Made by a program: the position numbers and the translations under genes. 64,000 nt of DNA from Diphasiastrum complanatum (Eukaryota; Streptophyta; Lycopodiopsida; Lycopodiales; Lycopodiaceae): positions 26,177,922 to 26,241,921 of the forward strand of contig CM055112.1 in NCBI GenBank assembly GCA_029204225.1, written 5' to 3'. Positions 10,762 to 21,440 of the stretch are shown here, piece after piece. The notes beneath the pieces were generated by a model. The model ran no database searches. It was not told the origin of the DNA and saw only the letters and a list, made by a program, of their open reading frames with translations. The number at the start of each line of letters is the position of its first letter. The first letter of the stretch is position 1.

Positions 10762-10994
10762 CTGAGACAAGTGGTCACCAATGTGTTGGAAAAAAGCAAA
10801 AGAACCAACTAGAAAAAAAGAATTATCATCAAGCTACTAGAATGACTACCAAGCTAATCTTGTATCTTGTGCACCTCTCAAAAATTAAACAATTAATTAT
10901 GCTTTTTTTGGAAATTGGAAGCAAAATTTGGAACAAAGTAACACCTCCTTCAAAGAAAAGCCATATTACCTTAAAACAGAAGTTTTGGAAGTAC

Positions 10995-11075
10995 CTGAAG
11001 TGTGACAACTCCAAGTAAAATCATACTTGCACGAAAAACAATAGCTCCACTAATTCCATAAGTTAGAACACGGCT
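10995..11075 (-). CDS. TERC: TerC exon 7
   Basis: 81 nt, phase 0 to 0. It encodes SRVLTYGISGAIVFR followed by a hydrophobic stretch ending LLGVVTLQ, the conserved RVLxYGIxGAxVFR block of TerC. Donor GTACTT, acceptor TTGACAG. The acceptor and about the first 30 exon bases are duplicated upstream (see the tandem repeat at 11061-11260). Confidence 0.92.
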
Positions 11076-11260
11076 CTGTCAACAATAATTCAAGAAAACC
11101 ATGGAGTGAAACCAAGTTTCATATGATAAACACCAAAACTATTTTACCACCAATTCAATAAGTTAGAACATGGCTCTATCAACAGTAATTCAAGAACACC
11201 ATGGAGTGCAACCAAGTTTTATAAGATAAACACCAAAACTATTTTACCCCTCATGAAAAT
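11061..11260. repeat. 100-bp tandem duplication covering the exon 7 acceptor
   Basis: Units 11061-11160 and 11161-11260 agree at about 90% of positions (AGTTAGAACA, CTCT, TCAAGAA, CACCATGGAGTG, AACCAAGTTT, ATAAACACCAAAACTATTTTACC). The copy away from the exon keeps an acceptor-like TTGATAG, but its decoy exon reads AGC CAT GTT CTA ACT TAT TGA, an early stop. Confidence 0.9.
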
Positions 11261-11389
11261 AAAAAATTACAGCATAAAACTAGACTAAATTGTTGCTTAA
11301 AAAAACATAAATTTCATCGTAAATCCTTACTAAAACATAAAATGATGAAAACCTTCAAAAGTAATGGAAAAAATAACAGCAAAGAGTTG

Positions 11390-11658
11390 TGCAAGCTGTC
11401 AAGAGGTAAGGCACAAAATCTAACCGTAAAATGGGCTCTTATTGACTATAAATACACCCTCGAACCTTATTATTAGTAGTTGATTGATTGGCAACTAGTT
11501 TGTAGAGTGGAAGCTTAGGTTCAGCTAAATAAAGTGAAAAATAGAAATCATTTGTCTATCATTGATAATCGCTTTTTCTTTAGTACTCCATTTATACATT
11601 TCCAATCCTCTCTCCATGCATATTATTCGATCATCTTCTCATCCATTGGTATCAAAGC
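11390..11658 (+). repeat. Probable LTR remnant with a primer-binding-like site
   Basis: TATAAATA at about 11447 is followed 200 bp later by TTGGTATCAAAGC (11646-11658), the start of a plant initiator-Met tRNA primer site as in the Copia elements of this window. No coding sequence follows. The upstream LTR edge is not visible; it could be a solo LTR or a truncated 5' end. Confidence 0.4.
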
Positions 11659-12527
11659 ACTTTCTGAGCACAAAGGAAGTGTTGCCACTTTCTGTAGGCA
11701 TTAAGGATTGTTGAGTTCTAAGGATTTGTGGAGTTGATCCTAATTTTCATATTTTGGCTCCAACTTTGATAAGAGAAGAACTATTTTGATTCTAATGACC
11801 TCTCTATGAGATGAAATTTTGATTCTTTTAACTTTTATGTGCTCCTCTACAAATAATGAAAGACATGTGGAAAAATTTCAAAATCTTTAAAATGTAACTA
11901 ACATGCCAAAAAATCAAAGTTTCCTAGTTTTCTATTTTGGATATGTTTTGTACTTCTTTTATGCACTTTCCAAGAGATCACTATGTCATATCTTACTAGA
12001 AAAAATTGGTGTAAATCCTCGTAAGGCTTGAAAATGGGATATCTAGAAGCTAAGAGATTGAAGATAAACATTTTAGAGCATTTCTAGCACTTCCACGAAG
12101 GATCTTTCATCACCTTCATTAGGGTCTTTTACAATTTGCTCCATAGGAGTTTCTATATTATTGAACTATGCTTTCTGTTATCCAATTACATCATTTTGTT
12201 TCCTCCAATACAGTGCTCGAAATCCTTTTACATATTTAATATTGGATGTCTGAAAGTTGGACCATTCTTGGTCTAAGCAATCTTCTTGAAGTAGCGCTAA
12301 GTGTGCATTGTGCCATTTATTAGTACAGTCATGTGGATCTCTTGATCTGTATGGTTGTCATGGTATCTCTTTGTACATGGCAACATGGTTATATTAATCT
12401 TTAAACCTAGTGTTTGTATGCCGATACGTGGCATGTTGATAAAGATCTCCTTTCATCTTTTTGAAAACAACGTAGTAAGGAAAACACAAATCCCATCTAG
12501 ATGCAACTAGAAGACTGAAAATCATAC
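11659..12527. other. TerC intron 6 remainder, nothing recognised
   Basis: AT-rich sequence between the LTR remnant and exon 6. No long frame and no repeat seen. Confidence 0.5.
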
Positions 12528-12615
12528 CTGGTAAGAAAGAGGAACTCGAAAGTAATTGAAAATGACGACAAAGACAAAAAGATTGTCAACCGAAAGACTT
12601 TGCTCCAAGAGATAC
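12528..12615 (-). CDS. TERC: TerC exon 6, signature exon
   Basis: 88 nt encoding YLLEQSLSVDNLFVFVV then IFNYFRVPLSYQ. The SLSVDNLFVF block, with its conserved Asp in a membrane segment, is the most diagnostic part of the TerC family (Pfam TerC). Its first base completes the Gly codon begun in exon 5. Acceptor GTGCAG, donor GTATGA. Confidence 0.95.
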
Positions 12616-13609
12616 CTGCACTTCAACCCCAATTTGAATGCAAACAATAGCTTCATGAATACGGTTTCATCAAAAACGACATGTCTCAAGAATAGACATC
12701 ATTGACAACACATCTAACTCCATTTTCACAGATTTTCGTTTCCAATGGAAACCTAATTGTTTTGAGTACATTATTACAAAATTGGCCATTCAAATAGATA
12801 GACAAATTTATTATGGTTCCAAGAACAACATAAAAGTGCTACTAACCATAGAAACATGTGAGAATGTGATCAGCATTATTCTTGTTGTCTTAACTTGAAG
12901 AACTTGTGCTCAGAGCACGACATATAAGGTTTCTCACCTCTACTTGTCATTTGGTAAATATGAAGGGTTATGGATAGTTGGGATTCATACATAGATGGTT
13001 CATCAGTAGAAGTTACCAAAGTTCCACGCAGCCACAATTGCGTATAAATCAATGGAACTCTATACTCTACATATAACAAAACATTTCGTTAACTATTACA
13101 AAAAGTGGGGTGCTCAAATCTAGTCCTAACTATTAATGTCTATTCAATGTGACAATTAACTTGAAACTAATGATTGATCTTCTTTCCAAAAGTCACAGTG
13201 GGGGAAGCACTGGTATATTGCATGGTTTTGAATTTCCTATGAGGTGGAATTGGGCCTCTCTTTCAACTAGTTCAACATTTTAAAGAATAGTCTAGCATAA
13301 GGTAGCTTAAACACGTGGCGTTAAGTTTTCTCCCAATAGAACTTGTATTGACATGATCACTTTCCACTACACACCATTGCATCCTACTTCATAGTTTTAC
13401 ATTGACCTCTGGATTTTACAAAAAAAATTGTTTGATTAGATTTTTTTTTCAGGTGTGCATCTCTTTTACTAGTTCTGAGTAATTAGACTGCTGATTTTTT
13501 TTTGATAGCTAATACTTTTGCTTTTCGGATACACATAGACATAAATGAAAATAAATAAGGTTCTCTGCCTAAGAACATAACCTGAATATCATAGATGTCT
13601 GAGGCTAAA
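12616..13609. other. TerC intron 5, end next to exon 6
   Basis: AT-rich sequence with no coding potential recognised. The short minus-strand frame at 12876-13079 has no family motif. Confidence 0.5.
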
Positions 13610-15067
13610 TGTCATGCCCACGTTTGGACTGATCTCAGATTAATTCCCTCGTAAGGAGGTCAGTAGGCCTACCTCAACTCGTAAATTGATTATGATTATG
13701 AGGGGTTGGGGCCCTCATGGTATTAAAGCCATAATTAATGGTTAGAGGCCTAAAACTCGAGATGGTGGACTAGTATGGAGCTAATGGTGACTCGTAGGGG
13801 AAGTGGATGAGGTGGCCTAGTTAGGCTACTGATGTGTCCAGTGAGGTGTCAGAGTTCACTACTAGTGGTAGAGGAGGCTTGGAGGGTATAAGTATAACCA
13901 TAGCTCTCCCACTAGTGTATGCTTGATTCTAGTGATAGTAGCTACATGTTGCTGGCGTGAAACCTCTCTCCTATTGAGCTTTGCGTTGCCCATAGCTTGG
14001 GGGATAGAATCGTTTAATCTAGGTTTGGTTGGGTTGGTTTGTCCACCATCCATTCCCTTTGGTTTCTTTGTTTCAGTTAATTAGACTTTGATCCTTGGTG
14101 TTGTTCTTGAAAGTGGTATCAAAGCCAAAGCTAGGTGGAATCGTTTATTGAAGCTTCTTCCCAATTTTACGTTTTCAAGAGGATTTTTTGTTGCAAGATA
14201 AGTGCACTACCAAGTTTTGCAACAACTTTAAAAATTAAGCTCTTGAAAGGTGAAATTTGGAAGTGATATGAATCCATTTCTTTGCCAATGTCTTTGCAAA
14301 TATTTTCGACATATAAAGTCAACTTGCTTTTGCTTTTTTGCTTTTGAATGTAAGGAAACTAGAAAATGAAAAGCCTAAGAACAAAAGAAAAAAATATTTT
14401 GATGAATTGGATGTCACAGCTCACCAAAAGAAAAAGAACAAGAAACTGATAATTAGAGACAAGGAGCGCAAGGTGGCAATTTCTTGTGCAATAAACCCGG
14501 GCATCAAGCTAAATGGTGCCCCAAAAAGAAGAACAAATCATCAAGCCTCATGACGATGGAGTTACTTGCAGGTAAGCTTCATATTTATTTACTAGGAAAT
14601 TTGTCCATGTCAATGCAATTTAGTACATTATCTTTCAAGCCTAATCAAAAGTTTCGAGTTAGTGGCAAAATTTTAGGGAAAGACATTAACGTATTACTAG
14701 ATTCTAGAAGCACTCACAATTTCATGGTGCAAAAGCTTCAGGTGCCCACCATGGCTAGCGATCACCGATACATGGTCCACTTAGCCTTGGGTTTGGACAC
14801 TAAGATATGGGATGTAAAAGTCTCCAATTTGGAGATTTATATGCAAGATTATGCCGAGCGATTGAGTTTTCATGTCATAGATCTCAATCGTTATAATGTA
14901 ATTCTAAGATATGAGTGGTTTTATAATAAATCGAATTCTTTAGATATTGATTTCAAAAATCACTGATTGGTGTTTGAAGAAGTAGATGGTCAAAAAGTCT
15001 CTACTTTTGGAGAGACTGATGTACTCCCATTGTTGATGACTGATGTACTCCCATTGCTAATGACTTC
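13610..15067 (+). mobile_element. Ty3 element, left part: LTR, primer site, gag end and protease
   Basis: An LTR-like block starts TGTCATGCCC at 13610 and ends just before TGGTATCAAAGCC at 14114. A gag remnant with a zinc knuckle and a protease domain follow. The element is cut at 15067 by Copia-2; a matching Ty3 right part resumes at 19739, but most of RT is missing between them. Inside TerC intron 5. Confidence 0.7.
14338..14966 (+). pseudogene. Ty3 gag end (zinc knuckle) and retropepsin-like protease
   Basis: Lys-rich gag tail, then CNKPGHQAKWCPKKK (end of a CCHC knuckle, crossing a frame change near 14484) and a protease-like segment (FRVSGKILGKDINVLLDS, THNFM). The usual D-S/T-G is LLDSRST here, so the catalytic triad looks damaged. 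It continues as YNVILRYEWF, the second protease block of Ty3 elements. Stops end it near 14966. Confidence 0.75.
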
Positions 15068-15139
15068 TGTTGAAATGTAAGTGGAATTGCTTAGAAAACC
15101 ATAGGTTACTTTGACCCAAAAGGTCGAGAGTTGTGTAAC

Positions 15140-15294
15140 CCATAGAACCCACGTTTCCAAAATCGTGAGTTCTGGGAACCGTGGAAGGAACCGTACCACG
15201 GTTCCTTGAACCGTGGTACGGTTCATGTAAAAAAATAATTAATTAATTAATTAATTAATTTTCCTAAATTTCCCCCCAAAACCCCTCAAAGCTA

Positions 15295-15381
<87 letters not shown>

Positions 15382-15623
15382 CAATTTGGGAGATTAAATC
15401 ATTTGAAGTAAATGATCTAAGTAGGGAGAATCTGCTTTTTCTGAAAAAAAAAAAATTGGCATTTTTTTAGCATTTTTTTGGGCTATTTTTGGGGGCTGGG
15501 ACAAAAAACAAATAAATTAATTAATTATTCAGTGCGGTTCACCACGGTTCTGGGCAAAAATTTTAAAGAACCGTACGGTTCTCAGAACCGTGGTGAACCG
15601 TTAACGGTTCATTGATTCTATGG
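15140..15623. mobile_element. 484-bp non-autonomous DNA element in the Copia-2 5' LTR
   Basis: It starts CCATAGAA and ends TTCTATGG (inverted repeats) and is flanked by TGTAAC on both sides. The other LTRs of the family show the uninterrupted site TGTAACCATGG. Both ends carry dense direct and inverted copies of GAACCGT (for example GGAACCGTACCACGGTTCC). The middle holds AT-rich runs and a (TC)n tract. No coding capacity. The target duplication may be 6 bp (TGTAAC) or 3 bp (TAA, Harbinger-like); the ends do not settle it. Confidence 0.8.
15297..15377. repeat. (TC)n microsatellite inside the small DNA element
   Basis: About 40 uninterrupted TC units. Confidence 0.95.
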
Positions 15624-16662
15624 TGTAACATTGGTTTATTAATCTCCATTAGGCCTATTAAACTTAGAGTTAGCCAATTTAGTATGTTCTTAACTTACTC
15701 GTGAGTCCACTAGGCCTAATTGTGACAATATGTACCCCAACTTGACATTTGGAGGTACCTCATTCTTTTTATGTAACTTATAGAAGTTAGATAGTCAGGA
15801 AGTTGGATAATCATGAAGTTGGATAGTCATGAAGGAAGAAGTTAGATAGTGATTTTGGAAGACTATGTATATGTGTGCATCTCCTTTGTATTCAACAATT
15901 GTAAGCATCATTACTATTCTCTTTGAGGTCCACAAGTTTCTATAGGAGGGCGACCAGCCATCTCTCTCTTTCTCTCAAGAATGCTTTGTGTGATTGAAAA
16001 GTTAAGATCCTGGATCCTTTGGCTTCTATTTCATACATGGTATCAGAGCCACTAGGTATTCACATTGCTTACAGGAGGGCACCCATCAAGAAGCTATCAT
16101 CTTCTCTTTTGGTAGCAGAAAATCAACAAGTTGCTGATTTTTGCAAGTGAAGAATCTGTTCGTACTCTAATATCTTTTTTTGCAGGAAAAAGGAGGACAC
16201 TTCCACTATTTTGAGGGCTTGTCGTAGGGCGTCCATGCTCAAGCCATTTTCATGTGTTTTTGAATCAAATACATGCTGAAATCTTCAGATCCATTTCTTT
16301 GTAGGAGGGTGTCCATCTACAAAAGAAGATACATGTGTTTTTGACACATTTCTTGCTGAAATATTTTTGTTGGTTAGCTTGCAAGAGGGCACTACCATTT
16401 GCCCTATACATGCATGTAGTGTACACTCATTTTTGACCAAAAATCTGGTTTTGGTATTGGCTTCATTCGAAGTTTACTTATTTGTGTGCAATCTGGTTTT
16501 TGTGCAGAAAATAGCCACCTATTTCATTATTCTTTGAGCAAATTGCATGTGGAGTATTGCAATCAATTGTGCTCATATTTTCAACTTTATGGTTGCTGCC
16601 CATTGACTAAATCTTGTCTTGAATTTTTTTTTTTCTATTTACTACAAGCTGATTTTTCTGTT

Positions 16663-19340
16663 ATGGCTAAAGAATCGAAGTCAATCAGTTCTTTATTTAA
16701 TGAAGATATGCTAGATGGCACAAACTATTCTTTGTGGTGCTACATGATTAAGAACTTTCTTATTGCAAAAGGTTTATGGGAAGTAGTTAATGGTGAGGAA
16801 GAGAGGCCGCCTACCTTGGCACCTACTACACCAACTAGAGCAACTACTTCATCGACAACGGTTGTGTCTTCGATGAGCAAAAGAAGTGGGATTGACGAGA
16901 TGCACAAGCACATTCCGTCATTGCATTATTGGTGAAGAGATCTATCCTACCACATATTAGATCTTGCAAGACTTCCAAAAGTGCTTGGGAAACTCTTGCC
17001 AAAATGTTTCAAGTAAAGAATCCGGCAAAAGTGGTATATCTTCGAAATCAACTTTCTATCTTGAAGATACAAGAAGGTGATTTGGTTATGAACCACTTGA
17101 CGAAGATCAAGGATCTTCGAGAGGATCAAAGATCTTCGAGAGGAGCTTCATAGTATCGATGAGGTGATTGAGGACTCACAATTTGTATCTCTTACTCTCA
17201 ACTCTCTTCCTAATTCTTGCCTTCCATTTGTGCCATCATTGAGCATTTCACGTAGGGGACAACAAATCTGCTTCGACGAACTTGTTGGCTTACTTCTTCA
17301 AGAGGAGCAAACAAGAATCAACTTTGGTGAGCAAGAACATCAAGCTTTCTTTGCAAAAGCAAAAGTAAAGGCAAGTGGAAAGAGAAGCCTTCTTCCAACA
17401 TTTCCAAAGATGATCAAAAATTTAAGGAAGCTCAAGATCAAGGACAAGGCTCCAAGAACAAGGGTAAGTGCCACTATTGCAAGAAATTTGGGCATCAAAT
17501 CAAAGAATGTAGGAAGAGGCTTGCAAAGGAAAACGAATGAGGTAACGATACAAGTATAGTAATCATTACTTTGGAGCAACAATTTGAAGAAAAGAATGAT
17601 CTTTTCAATAATGATTATGCTTTTGTCACTAATAATCTAATCTCTCCTCAAGATGAGATTTCTACCACTTCACCTCTTGCTGGTTTTTCAGCCAAAAACA
17701 ATTCATCTTCAGCATTACAAGTTGCTGTTTTTTCATCTTTTGAATGGGTGATTGATAGCGGTGTCACATGTCATATGAGTTATCACAAAAAAGGGGTCTT
17801 CACAAAGCTTGTGAAAGTGCATGATGGAAGCAAAGTTCAAGGTGTTGAATGTACTTTATGTTCCAGGAATCAAGAAGAATCTTATTTCGGTCTCTACTAT
17901 TATGAACTAAGGCTTGGTTGTGGAGTTAGTAGAAGACAAATGTCTAATCAAAGACCCAAAGAGATCTCTCATGATCATTGCTTCAGGAACATTGCGTGGT
18001 GGATTGTTTCTTATGGATACCTATGAGCTAAGGGCTTCATCATTGTCTTGTTGCATCAAGTTCATATTCTTTGGAGTTGGCTGAATTATGGCATGCTAGG
18101 TTTGGACGTCTCAACTTTGCTAGCTTGAAGATCTTGAAGAGATTCAATATGGTTGAAGACATTCCTAATATTGAGCATCTTGAAGGACATGTATGCGAAG
18201 GATGCATACTTGGAAAATTTCTATGGCAAGCTTTTCCAATTGATGGAACTATTTGAGTTGGTGGCAAGTTTGATTTGGTTCATAGTGATGTGTGTGGTCC
18301 ATTGAGGACCGTATCCATTTGAAGGTGTAAGTACTTTGTTACTTATATTTATGACCTTTCTAGATTTACTTGCATTTATCCTATGAAGGCAAAATCTGAA
18401 TTATTTCAACACTTTAACGATTTTCTAGTAATGATAGAAAATCAATTTGGGCACACTTTGAAGATCCTATGCACCGATCGAGGAGGGGAATATATTAAGA
18501 CTACGTTTGGTGCTTATCTTCGAAGCAAAGGTATCCAACATCAAATGACAACTCCTTATACACCTCAACAAAATGGTGTTGCCGAAAAGAAGAATCGTAC
18601 TATTATGGAGATGGCTCGATGCATGCTTAAGGCAAAGGGCCTACCTTATAAGTTTTGGGCGGAAGCGGTCATAACGGCGGCATACATTAGCAATCGGTGT
18701 CCTACTAAAGCCTTGAAGGTATTGACTCCATATGAAGTTTGGTATGGTAAGAAGCCCAAGGTTTCTCACTTTCGCATCTTTGGTTGCACAGCTTATTCTT
18801 TCATTCCCGATAAGCTTTGATCCAAACTTGATGATAACGGAGTTAAGTGCATCTTTGTTGGCTATAATAGTGAAAGCAAGGGCTATAGGTTGTTCAATTT
18901 GGATACTAATAAGATCATAGTGAGTCGTGATGTTCATTTTGATGAAAAGACCTCCTATGATGTTGCGGCCACTCATGTTATGAAAAGGGACTGCCCCCAT
19001 GATGCATATGTTGAAGTATTTCCAGATTTGGTGTCACCATCTAATCATGAAGAGAAGGGACTGCCATCTACTTTTAGTGGACAGCCCACTGCTTCTTCAA
19101 GTTTGCAACCCATAGTTCATCAAGAAGAGCCTATTTATGGTGAAGAGCAGCCTATCCTCACCCTTCGACTTGATGCTTCATTATTACACATTCTTTTCCT
19201 TTTATATGTTGGACATGATTGGGGATGAGATTTCGACTACCTCGGTGCGAAGTTTATTTGGTGACATGAAGTTCGGACAGCAAGTTGCATTTTTCTCTTT
19301 CGAGAAGTTACTTCATGTTATGTCATGCATTTCCATTTAA
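16663..19340 (+). pseudogene. Copia-2 gag-protease-integrase, frameshifted, RT missing
   Basis: Gag starts at 16663 (MAKESKSIS, NYSLWCYMIKNFLIAKGLW). A CCHC knuckle (CHYCKKFGHQIKEC) lies near 17468 in a shifted frame. Protease reads EWVIDSGVTCHM near 17745. The pre-integrase zinc region is near 18075 (ELWHARFGRLNF...CEGC). The integrase core keeps its Asp (LCTDRGGEY, ~18470) and Glu (QQNGVAEKKNRT, ~18565). Then come KFWAEAV, TPYEVWYGKKP and CIFVGYNSESKGYR. After about 19160 the frame meets the polypurine tract without any RT. Stops near 16935, 17155, 17560, 18025 and 18820 break the polyprotein. Confidence 0.88.
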
Positions 19341-19346
19341 GGAGGG

Positions 19347-19738
19347 TGTGGAATGTAAGTGGAATTGCTTAGAAAATCATAGGTTACTTTGACCCAAAAG
19401 GTCAAGAGTTGTGTAACCATGGTTTTTTATCTTCATTAGGCCTACTAAACTTAGAGTTAGCTAAGTTAGTATGTTCTTAACTTAGTAGGGACTCATGGGT
19501 CCACTAGGCCTAATTGTGACAATATGTACCCCAACTTGACATTTGGAGGTACCTTAATCTTTTTATGTAACTTATAGAAGTTAGATAGTCATGAAGTTGG
19601 ATAGTCATAGAAGTTGGATAGTCATGAAGTTGGATAGTTATTTTGGAAGACTATGTATATGTGTGCATCTCCTTTGTATTCAACAATTGTAAGCATCATT
19701 ACTATTCTCTTTGAGGTCCATGAGTTTCTATAGGAGGG
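19347..19738 (+). repeat. Copia-2 3' LTR, truncated
   Basis: Starts TGTGGAATGTAAGTGG after the polypurine tract and follows the 5' LTR without the DNA element. It stops at TTTCTATAGGAGGG, about 80-100 bp before the expected end, where Ty3 sequence begins. Confidence 0.9.
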
Positions 19739-20885
19739 CAAGAGAAGCTTTTCGCTAAAGAATCTACGTGTGAATTCTTCTTTACCTTGGTCATAAGATC
19801 ACCGCTCAAGGGATCAAGATTGACGAAGGAAAAATAAAGACGTGTAATGCTTGCTCTTGAAACAGTACGTGAAGTCAAGTCTTTTTTGGATTTCATTGTG
19901 TTCTTCCAAAAGTTTATTGAAGAGTATTCAAAAACTGCCACTCCCCTTGATAATATCTGAAGGAGGTAACAAGTCGGAAAGGTAGGCCTAGCCCTCCAAT
20001 AAAATGGAGTGAGAAATTAGATGAGAGTTTTTGCAAACTCAGCCTTCTAATCGTCTCAGCTCCCGTGTTGAGAATAGTGGATCCAAATATCCCTTTCGTC
20101 ATTAACACCAACGCGAGTGATATGGCTATTGGAGCTATTCTCTTACAAGAGGGTCATCAGCCCATTGCTTTTCAGAGTAAAACACAATCCAATGCGCAAG
20201 TCAAATACACTACTCAAGAAAAAGAGCTTTTTGTTCAGGAAAAGGAAGATATGCGTGCCTGATATAGATGCAATTAAAAATTAAGTTCTTTATGAATGTC
20301 ATGACTCACATTGTGTAGGGCATCCAGGCATACATCATACCTTAGATTTTGTACAAAGGGATTTTTATTGACCAAGACTTAAACCATTCATCGAATCTTA
20401 TATGGTCAAGTGTGACCAATGCCAATTAAATAAGGCAGGTGGATTGTTACATCAATTCAATGTCCCTAATAAAAGTATTTCAATGGATTTCATGGTAGGG
20501 TTACTGAGGATGAATAAACAAAATGATGCACCTTGGGTAATTGTCAATCTTACCAAATTGGCTACATTTATCCTGGTAAAGACCACTGCAAAGGCTTCTA
20601 ATTTAGTTCAAATATTTGTTGAAAGTATGTTTAGACTTTACGGATTATTGAGTGACATTGTGAGTGATCGCGATTCAAAGTTCACCGATCGCTTTTGGTC
20701 GGTCATATTTGCTAAACTAGAAACGTCATTGAGCTTCAGTTCCTCTGATCATGGACGATCAGACTGAAAGAAGTAATCAAATGATGGAACAGATGCTACG
20801 AACATATGTATCCACTTGCCCTGAGAAAACCTTCTCCCAAATAAAATGAATGTGCTAGAAAAAGCTTGTGCAAGAGCATTGTTTT
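19739..20885 (+). pseudogene. Ty3 right part: RT end, RNase H, integrase
   Basis: The end of RT (ALETVREVKSFLDFIVFF) is followed near 20065 by RNase H (VLRIVDPNIPFVI, ASDMAIGAILLQEGHQPIAF) and near 20310 by the integrase His/Cys zinc region (HPGIHHTL...CDQCQLNK). The catalytic core follows (SMDFMVGL, then SDRDSKFTDRFW) and GRSD/QTERSN. The first catalytic Asp is in SMDF and the second in SDRD. Stops and frameshifts separate the domains. It probably belongs to the Ty3 element interrupted by Copia-2. Confidence 0.8.
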
Positions 20886-20890
20886 GTGTG

Positions 20891-20891
<1 letters not shown>

Positions 20892-20957
<66 letters not shown>
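20892..20957. repeat. (TC)n microsatellite
   Basis: About 33 TC units, directly next to a retroelement LTR fragment. Confidence 0.95.
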
Positions 20958-20960
<3 letters not shown>

Positions 20961-21080
20961 AAAGGATCGCCAAGTGAAGATCTACCTAGATCCTATTGCA
21001 TGCAACCAAAAGGACACTTGTGGAGCCAAACCACCCAACCAACAAGAAATGGATAGTCAAATCCCTAACCGCTTCACCCT
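20958..21080 (-). repeat. Fragment of an LTR of the family at 53923-54397 and 61459-61941
   Basis: Shares GTGGAGCCAAACCACCCAACC and the sequence around it with the 61.5-kb LTR, in the same orientation. Confidence 0.6.
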
Positions 21081-21440
21081 CGAGCCATGGTGATTGAATG
21101 CAACTGAGGTCTGATAATGCTGCTGAACATGCTGTAAATGAGAACTGGCCCAGGTAATAAGCTCTCGAGCACCTGATAAAAAAGATGCAAGTGTGACAGG
21201 TGTATCTCAGGAGGGAGAGGAATGCCAAGTAAAAGAGGTGCATAGCCATGAGATAAGAAAAATGGTGAGACACCTGTGCTGGTACTGACAGAGCTATTAT
21301 AGCTATACTCTGCTAAACATAAATGTTGATCCCAATTCTTCCAAGAAGGAGTAACAAAATGGCGTAAATAATCCTCAAGGATCCTGTTAAGGACCTCAGA
21401 CTGCCCATTAGAAGTAGAATGATCAAGCAGCAACCAGGAA
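21081..21440 (-). pseudogene. Ty3 chromovirus integrase fragment
   Basis: The minus strand reads TSNGQSEVLNRILEDYLRHF, DQHLCLAEYSYNSSVSTSTG and SPFFLSHGYAPLLLGIPLPP, nearly the same words as the element at 39.7-40.0 kb, so the same family. Both edges are abrupt. Confidence 0.85.

Larger units (their letters stand above)
15068..19738 (+). mobile_element. Copia-2, LTR retrotransposon lacking reverse transcriptase
   Basis: 5' LTR 15068-16037 (TGTTGAAATG...TACA; about 486 bp once a 484-bp insertion is removed), primer site TGGTATCAGAGCC at 16038, gag, protease, integrase, polypurine tract AAGGAGGG (19339-19346), then a 3' LTR from 19347 truncated at 19738. The integrase end runs almost directly into the 3' LTR: RT and RNase H are absent. 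The first 65 bp of the LTR pair differ at about 3 positions, so it is fairly young. The same family starts at 63363. Confidence 0.9.

Noticed and set aside
14990-15226. Minus-strand 78-residue frame
   Set aside because: Crosses the Ty3/Copia boundary and the small DNA element, so it cannot be one gene.
19960-20010. GGAGGTAACAAGTCGG resembles the 3' end of small-subunit rRNA
   Set aside because: The match is short. The flanking frames fit Ty3 RT and RNase H, and no other rRNA sequence is present.
20749-20973. Minus-strand frame with repeated RE dipeptides
   Set aside because: Translation of a (TC)n microsatellite, not a protein.
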